A stretch of 64,000 bases of DNA from Capillidium heterosporum (Eukaryota; Entomophthoromycota; Entomophthoromycetes; Entomophthorales; Capillidiaceae): NCBI GenBank assembly GCA_016630905.1, contig WBMQ01000010.1, positions 310,001 to 374,000 of the forward strand. Reading direction: 5' to 3'. Shown here piece after piece: positions 1 to 9,568 of this stretch; position 1 is the first letter of the stretch; each line of letters opens with the position of its first letter. Below the pieces are notes generated by a model that searched no databases, was not told where the DNA came from, and saw nothing but the letters and a program-made list of their open reading frames with translations. The translations under genes and the position numbers were made by a program.

Positions 1-931
1 GCTTGAATTCTCCGGAGGGCAGGCCGGACAGCCAGGTGAAGGAGATACAACATAAGGAGCGCCCATACAATGGTAGTCAAGTCCCAGTTCCAGGAGGGAA
101 CTAAAGAGACGGGTTGGGACTGGGAAGTGGAGTGGTGCTGAACTAAAGGGGGCCGGCTAGGTGGTGGTTGTGCGACCACCGGTGCCACAGTGTTAGGGTC
201 AAAAGTAGGAGTTGGTTGATAGGTCAACGTTGGTTCAAAGGGGTAGACGGTATTAGTAACATTAATTGCCCAAAGGAGATGAGATCCGAGGGTAGCGAGG
301 ATCGTCAAAAGGTAATAGGAGGCTGGAAGGACAGGGAGACTAGACCACATAGTATTACTATGCTGAAAGTAAAAGTACGGGTAAAGTATAAGTTTATTTA
401 GGGACAAAGGACGAGATCAGGCTGCTGGGAACAGCTATGGCTAGGGACAGGGGGTGAGTAACAGCTATTTAGAAAATAGCAAGGTGGAACGTTGTCAAGA
501 TGCCGGCTTTTGGTAGTCGTCGAGGGGTTTAAATATCTCTTTGGCATCGTGGTTGTAGTGATGCTAGCGGGATTGGTTTCCCCTTCGGCAATCCACTACT
601 CTATAGATTAATTGAGTGTTTACCAAGTTTATCCAAAAGAGCCGGTAATTCGATTAACTACTACTGGTGCGTTTCCATGGTTGGAAGGTGTGGATCAGCT
701 AATGTGCTGCTAATCGCTAGAGTTCCCAGGTTATGGTCAAGTTTAAGAAAATAATCAAGGTAATCGAAATAATTGATATGTGGGGTGGATTCATAACTAA
801 GATAGTTATGAATTGGAGAACAAAAAAAAAAGAATTTGAAAATTAGTAAGAAGTAGAAAGAGGAAGGGAATCTAAGAAAGGAATAGGTCTATGACCTAAT
901 AATCGGGGTTGTGACAACCAGGGTTGTTACA
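1..931 (-). repeat. 3' LTR of the retrotransposon (truncated by window edge)
   Basis: Matches 5687-6617 with an offset of 5686 and no difference that I noticed. Its sense start is at 931 (TGTAACAACC), abutting the pol stop codon. Its end lies before base 1, so the LTR is at least 931 bp long. It carries a copy of the segment that encodes the N-terminus of the Gag-like ORF. Confidence 0.93.
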
Positions 932-955
932 CTATCCCCCTTCTTCCCCCTTCTC
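932..955 (-). other. Polypurine tract next to 3' LTR
   Basis: On the minus strand this is a run of A and G residues (GAGAAGGGGGAAGAAGGGGG then ATAG) ending exactly where the LTR begins with TG. This is the expected position of the plus-strand primer in an LTR element. The same bases encode the last residues of Pol (KGEEGG) and its TAG stop at 932-934. Confidence 0.85.
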
Positions 956-3900
956 ATAGAGCTTCTTGGTCTTACAGTGAGGGTTTGATAAGTAGTACTG
1001 GTCCACCTTGTCTTTGCAGTTATTGCAGTTCCGAGCTGGTATCCAGGAATTTTCTACCTCATCATAATCTTTCCATTTGATCAGGAACCAAGGCTTGTGG
1101 TAACGGATTTTGGCTGCTATGATTTTCTCAACTTCAAACTCTTCAGAGGGTGAGATTTCTATAAGGTTGGTTGGAGGTTGTTCAGCCGGCTTTGGGGATG
1201 GTGTTAATTGACTTACATGGAAGATATTATGGACTTTGACTGTATCGGGTAGTTTTACTTTATAGACTAACCTTGATTTGCGTTCTAGGATCTGGTAGGG
1301 ACCGTAACGTTTCCAGTCTAGTTTTTTCAAGGGCCTTTTACTGCGTAAGTTGGGGGCATCAATCAATACCCAGTCTCCACGCTCGTAGGAAGGTTCCTCC
1401 TGATGATGTTGATCGTAGTATTTCTTATAGTATTCTTGGCTACGCTCTAGGCATCCTTTAAGCTGAGTCTGGACAGTAGCGATGTGACGGACTCGTTCTT
1501 CTGCTGATGGTATCTGCTCTTTATGGGGTCGACGAGTATTGAACTCTGGATGGAATCCATAATTGGAGTAAAATGGAGAAGTGCCTATGCTCTGGTGATA
1601 CGAGTTGTTGTAAGCAAATTCGGCCAATGGTAGGAGTTGGGACCAATTATTCTGCTGATAGTTCACAAATCGTCTCAAATAGCCTTCCAACGTGCGATTG
1701 GTTCTTTCGGTTTGACCGTCTGTCTGGGGTCTGGCTGCTGTACTCAGCTTTAGAGTGATACTTAACAGTTCACATACTCGAGACCAAAAGGCACTCACAA
1801 ATTGGGGCCCTCGATCTGACAGTATGCTGTTAGGAGTTCCGTGCTTAGCAAAGACCTGGTTAATGAATACTTTGGCCGTTTCTTCTGCGGTAATAGACAA
1901 CATTGGAATGAATAAGGCGTATTTGGTCAGACGATCAACAATAACCATCACATAACGATAACCTTCTGAGCTGGGGAGTTCACCAATAAAATCCACTGTG
2001 AGTTCTACCCATGGCTTTGCTGGTACCCCCAAAGGTTGTAATAAGCCTGAAGCTTTTGTATTCCTATCACGGCAGCGTGCACAAACTAGGCAATCCTTCA
2101 CATACTTCTCGACTTGGGTCTTTAGCTGAGGCCAAAAGAACTCGCGTCGAATTAGATCCCAAGTTTTCTTTACCCCTCCGTGGCCGGCGATTGGGTGGTC
2201 ATGCTTCAGGCTCATTACTTCTGCCTGTAATTCTGGAGTTGGGACTACACAGCGACAATTGAAATACAATAGGTCATCATAGAGTTCAAAACCCTTTGGT
2301 ACTTGTTTCTTTTCTTTTAGTGCTAGGTAGTACGGGTGAGTTCTGTGACTTTCCTTTATCCTTCCAAACAGATCCGTGGGGGTACCTTCTTTTGAGAAGA
2401 CAGCTCCCATGATGAACTTTTCGGGACCTAGGAGGGTTGTAGTATTAACTAGATCACGGTACTTCAGGGCTTCCACTAGATCTGGTCTCCTGCTTAGGGC
2501 ATCAGGTAGAACTTGCTTACTACCTGGTCGGTAGGTGATGAAGAAGCGGTACTGGGCTACGAGTTGGCTCCAACGAAACTGTCGTGGTGTCAGTTTCTGG
2601 GAAGTTTTAAAGTATTCCAAGTTGCGGTGATCGGAGTACACTACAACGGGGTACTTACTACCAAGTAAGTACTGTTTCCAGTGGTCAAGGGCGTCTAGGA
2701 TGGCAAGGAGCTCCTTATCATATACTTCATAATTTATTTGGGCAGCAATAAGCTTCCTAGCGTGGTAGGCTACTGGTCGTAACCCTGTTCCATCCTGTTG
2801 GAGCAACACTGCACCCAGTGCATAATCACTGGCATCTGTCTGAAGGAAGAATCGCTCTTCCACGTTCGGGATTTGCAGGACTGGAGCTGTACATACCAAT
2901 TTCCTTAACAATTCGAACGAATGTTCACATTCCGGGGTCCAACTAAGTGTTTTTGACGTGCCTGCAGTTAGCGCAGTCAAGGGTAAGGCGATTTGGGAGT
3001 AGTTGGGTATAAAACGGCGTGAGTAGTTCACAAATCCTAGGAAAGATCTGACGTCCTTCTTCGTCTTTGGGCGACCCCAGTCTAAGACGGCTTGTACTTT
3101 GTCTGTAGAGATTTGAACTCCCTTATCACTAATAAAGTAACCCAGAAACTCTGTTTCTGTTTGATGGAAGATACACTTTTTGATCTTTAGGGGGAGCTGG
3201 TTGTCGTTGAAGATCTTCAGTACGGTTTTGACATGCTGGACATGCTCCTCTAGAGTGTTACTAAAGATCAAGATATCATCCAAGTATGCTGTAACAAATG
3301 TATCCAGGTAGGGGAAAAGGAGCTCGTTCACCATGTTTTGGAAGGTCGCTGGGGCATTAGTCAAGCCAAAAGGCATAACTACCCATTCAAATTGACCATA
3401 GCGACACTTGAAGGAGGTCTTCCACTCATGGCCTGGGGCAATTCGGATCTGATGGTACGCGTTAGGAAGGTCCAGTTTCGTGAAATACTTTTTTCCCTTG
3501 ATTCGGTCCAACAGCTCTTCTACATTTGGGATAGGGTACCGATTCTTAACAGTAATGTCATTTAACATCCGGTAATCTACACATAAGCGCCGGGTACCAT
3601 CTGACTTGCCCACAAACAACAAAGGCGCGCACATTGGTGCCTTACTCTCTCGTATGAAACCTTTGGCTAGTAAGTCGTCAATGAATAGCTTTAATTCCTG
3701 CAATTGCTTTTCGGACATTGGGAACAGTTTGGGTGTTGGAAGTTTAGCATTAGGGATTAAGTCGATTGCATGATCATGTTTGGTAGGGACTCTCAGTCGG
3801 TTTTGATTTGAACTATCCCATACAAAGTGAAACTGGCGGTACTCTTCAGGTGGGAGAGGGAGGAGGTCATTTTTCGTGATTACTGGTTCGACTTCAGGAA

Positions 3901-4438
3901 GTAATGGGATATCTAGTAACGCTTCTGGAGGGACTTCCAAAGAATTGGGATATTCCTGGAGGCATTTGAACTCCTGGTCTTGAATGTATAGACTCTTCCG
4001 ATCCCAGTTAAAGATAGGTTTTGCCTGAGTTATCCAGGGGAGCCCTAGTACCAGTGGGAATGGCATGTTTTCTAGGCAGATTGGGTCAACGGTGTAAGAT
4101 GGTGGGAGATTTTCCTTATGTAACAGTAGGGAAAAGGGGACTTTGGCTCTTTTGGTGCTAGAGCTTAAGGGTGAACCTGTTAGTCCTTGAAGCTTAGGGC
4201 CAAAAGGGTCCGATGTGGTAACGATTGATGTGGCATCTACAAGCTTTTGGGAAATTAGGTTGTAAGTGGCCCCAGTATCAATTAAGGCAAAAGTATGGAA
4301 GGGGACCTCCAATGCTAACGTTACTGGAAGGAGTAGATGTTGGTAGGGACTAGGGACAAAAGAGGTTGCTTGTACTTCATAAGGATCTAGCTTGCCCAAG
4401 GCAGGAAGTACCGGGCTTATTGAAAACTTGGCGTTACC
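932..4438 (-). CDS. pol: Pol polyprotein: protease, RT, RNase H, integrase, chromodomain
   Basis: Open from 4438 to the stop at 932. The first usable codon reported by simple ORF calling is a TTG at 4399; no ATG lies nearby, so translation probably depends on frameshifting from Gag. Counting from 4399: retropepsin motif LIDTGA near residue 40; reverse transcriptase with YLDDILIF near 370; RNase H with DASDYALG near 518 and YSDHRN near 588; integrase HHCC zinc finger about 731-773; integrase core with VDFIGE, LSDRG and QTDGQTERTNR about 800-895; and a C-terminal chromodomain (EVEKIIAA, FLIKWKDY, NSWIP) about 1086-1140. Chromodomains of this class commonly steer integration to particular chromatin. 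No stop or frame break is seen, so the enzyme set may be functional. Confidence 0.94.
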   Translation of the reverse strand, partial: GNAKFSISPVLPALGKLDPYEVQATSFVPSPYQHLLLPVTLALEVPFHTFALIDTGATYNLISQKLVDATSIVTTSDPFGPKLQGLTGSPLSSSTKRAKVPFSLLLHKENLPPSYTVDPICLENMPFPLVLGLPWITQAKPIFNWDRKSLYIQDQEFKCLQEYPNSLEVPPEALLDIPLLPEVEPVITKNDLLPLPPEEYRQFHFVWDSSNQNRLRVPTKHDHAIDLIPNAKLPTPKLFPMSEKQLQELKLFIDDLLAKGFIRESKAPMCAPLLFVGKSDGTRRLCVDYRMLNDITVKNRYPIPNVEELLDRIKGKKYFTKLDLPNAYHQIRIAPGHEWKTSFKCRYGQFEWVVMPFGLTNAPATFQNMVNELLFPYLDTFVTAYLDDILIFSNTLEEHVQHVKTVLKIFNDNQLPLKIKKCIFHQTETEFLGYFISDKGVQISTDKVQAVLDWGRPKTKKDVRSFLGFVNYSRRFIPNYSQIALPLTALTAGTSKTLSWTPECEHSFELLRKLVCTAPVLQIPNVEERFFLQTDASDYALGAVLLQQDGTGLRPVAYHARKLIAAQINYEVYDKELLAILDALDHWKQYLLGSKYPVVVYSDHRNLEYFKTSQKLTPRQFRWSQLVAQYRFFITYRPGSKQVLPDALSRRPDLVEALKYRDLVNTTTLLGPEKFIMGAVFSKEGTPTDLFGRIKESHRTHPYYLALKEKKQVPKGFELYDDLLYFNCRCVVPTPELQAEVMSLKHDHPIAGHGGVKKTWDLIRREFFWPQLKTQVEKYVKDCLVCARCRDRNTKASGLLQPLGVPAKPWVELTVDFIGELPSSEGYRYVMVIVDRLTKYALFIPMLSITAEETAKVFINQVFAKHGTPNSILSDRGPQFVSAFWSRVCELLSITLKLSTAARPQTDGQTERTNRTLEGYLRRFVNYQQNNWSQLLPLAEFAYNNSYHQSIGTSPFYSNYGFHPEFNTRRPHKEQIPSAEERVRHIATVQTQLKGCLERSQEYYKKYYDQHHQEEPSYERGDWVLIDAPNLRSKRPLKKLDWKRYGPYQILERKSRLVYKVKLPDTVKVHNIFHVSQLTPSPKPAEQPPTNLIEISPSEEFEVEKIIAAKIRYHKPWFLIKWKDYDEVENSWIPARNCNNCKDKVDQYYLSNPHCKTKKLYEKGEEGG
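4417..4438 (-). other. Gag-Pol frame overlap, putative -1 frameshift region
   Basis: Gag ends with TAA at 4417-4419 while the pol frame is open back to a TGA at 4439-4441. The shared 22 bases contain the sense string AAGTTTTCAATAA. Moving from Gag to Pol requires a -1 shift. A TTTT run (4423-4426) could allow slippage, but there is no canonical X_XXY_YYZ heptamer, so the mechanism is unproven; reinitiation is an alternative. Confidence 0.5.
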
Positions 4439-6036
4439 TCATTATCGATATTCTTGGTGGGGCATTCGTTAATATTATGGGTATTAGAGGCACAATAGAA
4501 GCACAAGCTATTGTCTTTACGTCTTTGGATCTCTTCCTGAGATAGCTTAGGTCGAGACTTAGGGAACGTTGCAAGAGCCCGAGAACCTGTATCCCCCAGA
4601 CTCGGGGCATAGCCAGGGCCGATGGCAGCAATGACTTCAGATGGGTTATTATCTGGCGGTGTTAGCAGGTCTCCTACTTCATGTATCCTTGGTGGACTTG
4701 AGGAAAGATTAGGCTCCTGCTCTACACTTTCTTGGTTAGACAGTCGTGCGGTTTGGGTCATGGCTTCCAATAAGGTTTTGGGAAAAGGTAATAGGCGCAT
4801 TTTTTCGTACAAGGGCTGCTTGATACTCTTCAAGTATAGGTCAATTTTCACTTGCTCATCGTAGGGAGTGAGTTCAGCGTACTCTAAGAACCTTAAGTTG
4901 AAATTACTGGTTTTTTGAGCTCCTTGTCGAAGACCTAGGATCTTAGTGTACTCTCGCTCTGATGAACCAAAGAAGGTAAGAAAGCGTTCGGAGACTTCCG
5001 CATAAGACAAGTTTTCCTGAGCAGTCGCTCTACCCATGTTTTTGCTCCAAGAGCAGGCTGGGCCTGATGTAGCGGCTAGTAAATGGGTGATCTTATCTGC
5101 ATCTCGAGTGATAGGAGGTTCTTGAGTGTGGAAATAGAGTCCAAGGTCACGTAAGAAATTGAGGATAAGGTGCTCTTCACCATTGAACCGGGGAAATGGG
5201 TGTTGTGCGACTGGGGGCTTGTGAATAACGTTAATCAACTGGGTAGGGTTAGCTTGGGTCGTAGTGATTTGATTAGCGACAGTATTCATAGCCATGTTAG
5301 AATTAGTCTCAGAGGTAGTTTTAGTTGTTACAATGGTAGCGGCTTCATCAATTGGGTCCACTATTTTTTGAACTTCAGTTGAAACTTCCTTTGCTTGTTT
5401 ATCTGTGACTGGAATCACCCGGTCTTGAGTATCTTGAGTTGAGGCGATCATTGGCAGGATATAGGCGTGATAGAGACAAATCCCTAAGACGGTACATCCG
5501 GGGAGCAGGGCCGACAAAACCAGAACATTGGGGTGGGCTGGCATGGAGTCGGTTAGAGATCTTGACAAACTGTAAGGTCCAGGGAGGTATCGCTGGATCC
5601 AGTCAATGATGGCATCATATTGGGAACTCATGACGTGGTAGGTCAGGAAAACGGAACTAAGGCCCACTACTGCATTGGTGACAAAAGCTTGAATTCTCCG
5701 GAGGGCAGGCCGGACAGCCAGGTGAAGGAGATACAACATAAGGAGCGCCCATACAATGGTAGTCAAGTCCCAGTTCCAGGAGGGAACTAAAGAGACGGGT
5801 TGGGACTGGGAAGTGGAGTGGTGCTGAACTAAAGGGGGCCGGCTAGGTGGTGGTTGTGCGACCACCGGTGCCACAGTGTTAGGGTCAAAAGTAGGAGTTG
5901 GTTGATAGGTCAACGTTGGTTCAAAGGGGTAGACGGTATTAGTAACATTAATTGCCCAAAGGAGATGAGATCCGAGGGTAGCGAGGATCGTCAAAAGGTA
6001 ATAGGAGGCTGGAAGGACAGGGAGACTAGACCACAT
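4417..6036 (-). CDS. gag: Gag-like protein with N-terminal hydrophobic segments and CCHC knuckle
   Basis: The first in-frame ATG is at 6036 (TTG at 6093 is the upstream limit of the open frame), giving 539 residues. From that ATG: a leader-like hydrophobic segment about residues 10-28, further hydrophobic segments about 92-110, 118-136 and 170-196, and then a retrotransposon Gag domain from about 270 (FPRFNGEEHLI, FFGSSERE). A zinc knuckle C512-x2-C515-x4-H520-x4-C525 stands just before the end. At least the first 116 codons lie inside the LTR, which is unusual. Translation could instead start at a downstream Met (for example MPAHPNV near residue 164), which would leave the LTR part non-coding. 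The Gag call rests on the central domain, the knuckle and the position before pol. Confidence 0.8.
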   Translation of the reverse strand: MWSSLPVLPASYYLLTILATLGSHLLWAINVTNTVYPFEPTLTYQPTPTFDPNTVAPVVAQPPPSRPPLVQHHSTSQSQPVSLVPSWNWDLTTIVWALLMLYLLHLAVRPALRRIQAFVTNAVVGLSSVFLTYHVMSSQYDAIIDWIQRYLPGPYSLSRSLTDSMPAHPNVLVLSALLPGCTVLGICLYHAYILPMIASTQDTQDRVIPVTDKQAKEVSTEVQKIVDPIDEAATIVTTKTTSETNSNMAMNTVANQITTTQANPTQLINVIHKPPVAQHPFPRFNGEEHLILNFLRDLGLYFHTQEPPITRDADKITHLLAATSGPACSWSKNMGRATAQENLSYAEVSERFLTFFGSSEREYTKILGLRQGAQKTSNFNLRFLEYAELTPYDEQVKIDLYLKSIKQPLYEKMRLLPFPKTLLEAMTQTARLSNQESVEQEPNLSSSPPRIHEVGDLLTPPDNNPSEVIAAIGPGYAPSLGDTGSRALATFPKSRPKLSQEEIQRRKDNSLCFYCASNTHNINECPTKNIDNEVTPSFQ

Positions 6037-6617
6037 AGTATTACTATGCTGAAAGTAAAAGTACGGGTAAAGTATAAGTTTATTTAGGGACAAAGGACGA
6101 GATCAGGCTGCTGGGAACAGCTATGGCTAGGGACAGGGGGTGAGTAACAGCTATTTAGAAAATAGCAAGGTGGAACGTTGTCAAGATGCCGGCTTTTGGT
6201 AGTCGTCGAGGGGTTTAAATATCTCTTTGGCATCGTGGTTGTAGTGATGCTAGCGGGATTGGTTTCCCCTTCGGCAATCCACTACTCTATAGATTAATTG
6301 AGTGTTTACCAAGTTTATCCAAAAGAGCCGGTAATTCGATTAACTACTACTGGTGCGTTTCCATGGTTGGAAGGTGTGGATCAGCTAATGTGCTGCTAAT
6401 CGCTAGAGTTCCCAGGTTATGGTCAAGTTTAAGAAAATAATCAAGGTAATCGAAATAATTGATATGTGGGGTGGATTCATAACTAAGATAGTTATGAATT
6501 GGAGAACAAAAAAAAAAGAATTTGAAAATTAGTAAGAAGTAGAAAGAGGAAGGGAATCTAAGAAAGGAATAGGTCTATGACCTAATAATCGGGGTTGTGA
6601 CAACCAGGGTTGTTACA
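5687..6617 (-). repeat. 5' LTR of the retrotransposon (at least this extent)
   Basis: Direct repeat of 1-931. The sense start TGTAACAACC is at 6617. The inner end cannot be fixed because the other LTR is cut by the window edge, so the LTR may continue below 5687. A primer-binding site could not be located for the same reason. Confidence 0.9.
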
Positions 6618-7335
6618 GTTATAAATCATTTGCATACATTATCAAAATATTTAGAAATGCAACAAAAGCTACTACTGTACTGGTTCTACGAATATACTTC
6701 AAATAAGAATTATGGAAACTGTCAAGTACATCGATACTTGAGATGTATTTAAGCCTATACCTAAGGCTGTTATGGGGATCTACACATTTAATTAAAAGGC
6801 TAAACTGAATCAATAAAAAGATTTAAGATGATGAACACACGGTATAAGCGTATGGTTGTAAGTACAAATATTAAATTTAAATGGCATCATTTAATTAGGC
6901 TTAACAAAAAACTGTAGAATAAACATCCCATTTCAAATAAGATAATGATGCACTGTTATTTCTATTAAAAACCATTGGTTATAGAGCGATGCACTACCTA
7001 CAAGTTCTATACTAAACATCACTAAGTCAGTGTCATTTTAGCGTGGTAGTTGAAAAATACCCAAGGAAATAAAATCTCATTACCTGTACGATTTAACTTG
7101 ATATTAGTAAAATGGGCATCATCCCCATTGATGATTTCCCATAGATTTGTAATATTTCAGACTAAGTCCATGTTCAGTTCATTGAAGCTTATAAGAGATA
7201 GGATAGAACAACTACCCAAAATATCAAATAAACTAAATATGAAGTTGATGATTTTGTAACTTTACTCCTAATTCAATCGGTCATAATCATTAACCTCTTG
7301 AACAAGAAGGCCCCAACTCTAACCAAGGTCCTAGA
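6618..7335. other. Intergenic spacer
   Basis: AT-rich DNA between the retrotransposon and the dispersed repeat. Only short chance-length ORFs (about 60-70 codons) are present and I see no recognisable gene. The bases at 6618 onward would hold one copy of the element's target-site duplication. Confidence 0.5.
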
Positions 7336-8106
7336 TGTAGGGAAGTCTCCCCAAGAATGCTGGGCTAGGCTTAAGGTAAGCCAACGTAGTAGTGATCACA
7401 TCAATAAAACTAAAGAAGTTCAACGCTATTGCTTTAACAGCTGTTACTTTAGTGGAAATCTGAACCCAAAGTCGGTTCATGAAGACAAACGAGGCCACAG
7501 TCGTGATGAGGCCAAGGAGAGCGGTAATATCATCAAGGTTCTATACTTAATCCCGTCTAATCGGCTCTAATCCTAATTCTGATCTAATTCTATTCTGTGA
7601 ATCCTAAGCTATCCTCGATTCAACGCTAATAGGTATATCAACTTTAAGCTACTCAAAGCTGGAAATGTTCTGGTTCGACTCCTGGTTAATTCAACGGTTA
7701 CAGGAAATCGATTCTAACGACGACCAGTGATTATAACAAGGGGAAATTGAAATATTTATCATGAAATAATCATTTGTCGAAAAGTTACACAAGTCAGAGG
7801 GGTTTATATAGGGGCAGGAGACGAGGACGACGGGACGATGGAGATGCCGATGACCAGTGCTTCATTAGGCAGATAGCTTGTATCCATCACGCTTTGAAAG
7901 TGGACCAGGATAATCCATTCGTGACATGTCATGGCCTAATACGATAATTGTTATTCAGTTCAAGCAGAGACTGCCTTTTTTCGATTAATTATTAAGCAAC
8001 TAAAACCTAATCTATTGCAAGGTTGAAGCAGTATTAGAACTAAGGCCTCACAGCTAGAAGGGTTATCAAGCTGATTCTCTACAGAAGCCGTCTGAGGTTT
8101 CGTTAC
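7336..8106 (-). repeat. Dispersed repeat copy A with decayed 5' gene fragment
   Basis: About 770 bases align in direct orientation, with small indels and roughly 5% mismatch by eye, to 37341-38126. On the minus strand the block contains the start of a small hydrophobic protein (a MILPLSLASS-like start followed by membrane-like sequence) and, upstream of it, TTTATATAGGGG near 7802, which could be a TATA box. In this copy a base is missing in the CACAGTCGTGATG stretch near 7501, which breaks the frame soon after the start. Copy B is broken at another place. The right end coincides with the start of the subtilase pseudogene. Confidence 0.8.
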
Positions 8107-8125
8107 ACTAGAGAACCAGTAAATT

Positions 8126-9076
8126 GACACTCGGTACACCATTAGTATGATTCCCGAAATGACCAGGAAGGCCAAAACTCTACCCAAAGTCAAGTCTATT
8201 GAGAAAGATAATATCGCTAAAGCTTTAGATGTTCAGAGTAACACTCTCTGAGGCTTAGCTATAGTATTACATTGTGATCACTTGACTGATTCCAATTCGC
8301 AGGAGCACCTCTATTATTTCAGCACCAGTCAAGAGGTAGTTGCTTATATTACCGATACCGATATCAACATTGCTCACATTCAACTGTAAAGTCACGTTAT
8401 ATGGAGAAAAACTTTTGCTGGAAATCAACCTAATCTTAACAACAGTCATGGGTCCCACTGTGTTGATACAGTCAGTTCCTTGGCTTACGGTGTGACCAAA
8501 AGTGTCAGCTTAGTCGCTGTAAAAATTCTGAGTGACCAAGGTTTGGGATCCTACTCAAACATCATTGCTAATATCAACTGAGCTATTCAAGATAAACGTG
8601 ATACCTCTGTGAATATCATCAATATGGGTTTGAATTGATCCTTCAGCCAAGCTATAAACCATGCTACCAATGCTGCTGCCTAACAAGAATTTGTTATTAT
8701 AATCTCAGTTGGTAACGATACCCAAGCTACCTGTGACTATTTCCCAGTTTCGGCCCAGTTTGCTATTTCAGCAAGTGCTACTGATATTCAGGACAATGGA
8801 ACCTTCCTCTCCAACGTCTGTCAGTGTGTATCTCTGTTTGGACCTTGCCAATATATCTTGAATATCTAAAACTCAAGCCTTGGTTCTACTAATACTGAGT
8901 CAAGTGTTTCGATGGCTACTCCCCATATCGCAAGTCTAGCTGCTACTTTACTCATCAACAACTCGCTAACGCTTGATCAAGCCAAACAAAAGTTGGTAAG
9001 TCTAGCTATTATCAATTTGATCAACGATGTTCAAAGTTCTCCTAACCTTTTGGGCTACAACAGGTACCAGAACTGA
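8126..9076 (+). pseudogene. Proteinase-K-like subtilase pseudogene, 5'-truncated
   Basis: Conceptual translation tracks the subtilase at 34984-36196 from the end of its propeptide (MIPEMTRKAKTLPKVKS versus MTPEMVEKIKALPEVKS) to its C-terminus (NLLGYNRYQN versus NLLGYNGY). At least five in-frame stops interrupt it: TGA at 8249 and 8579, TAA at 8867, and others near 8636 and 8681. The active-site region degenerates to SSVSMATPH, where the live gene has SGTSMATPH. Signal peptide and most of the propeptide are absent because homology starts right after the dispersed repeat. It is clearly non-functional. The orientation is opposite to the parental-type gene. Confidence 0.9.
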
Positions 9077-9568
9077 TAGGTTTGGTTTGAAATGCCTCAT
9101 AATGTCTTGATACAATATTGTCTTTTCAATGGTCTAGTTTATATATACGTAGATTTAAAGTAATTGTTATTAGTTTGTATTATCCCAACTAACTAACCCT
9201 ACCCTTCACACTTTTGAATCCTTTGTGGTATGAAATATGCTCTATAAACACATGTAGTTGAAAGTTTATGACTTTTATATGTCCACAAAATTAATTTTGT
9301 AATCAAAAAATATATTCATAAAAGTTAGCCGATATAGGTTAGTAGAGGTTTGATAATGTATAACTAAGACGATGTATCATTGGATAAATAGAATCTTAGT
9401 ATTTATCTGGTATTTGATAATACCTTAACCAATATAATCTCAGTAGCCTTTAATTAAATATCTACAAACAGAAGCTATACGATTGTACCTAAACCCAACA
9501 TTTGCTGTCAACGGACTAACAAAGATAGTCTAAATACACCTTGTGCATGTTAGCAAGACACAATAACC
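9077..9568. other. Intergenic spacer
   Basis: Convergent 3' flanks of the subtilase pseudogene and the K1 gene. AT-rich; nothing recognisable. Confidence 0.5.

Larger units (their letters stand above)
1..6617 (-). mobile_element. Ty3/gypsy chromovirus LTR retrotransposon, left end cut by window
   Basis: A block of 931 bases at 1-931 recurs in direct orientation at 5687-6617 and looks identical by eye, including a ten-A run. Between the copies, on the minus strand, lie a Gag-like ORF with a CCHC knuckle and a Pol ORF ordered protease, reverse transcriptase, RNase H, integrase, chromodomain, which is the Ty3/gypsy chromovirus order. In the sense orientation each repeat begins TGTAACAACC, and a polypurine tract directly precedes the downstream repeat. 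Both ORFs are open throughout, so the copy looks young. The outer end of the 3' LTR, and hence the target-site duplication, lies outside the window. Confidence 0.95.

Noticed and set aside
168-401. 77-codon plus-strand ORF, repeated at 5854-6087
   Set aside because: Antisense shadow of the Gag-like frame within the two LTR copies; no independent support.
8249-8870. Classical RIP as cause of pseudogene stops
   Set aside because: The TGG-to-TGA changes do not fit the CpA-to-TpA context of RIP in Ascomycota; general G-to-A bias is the safer description.
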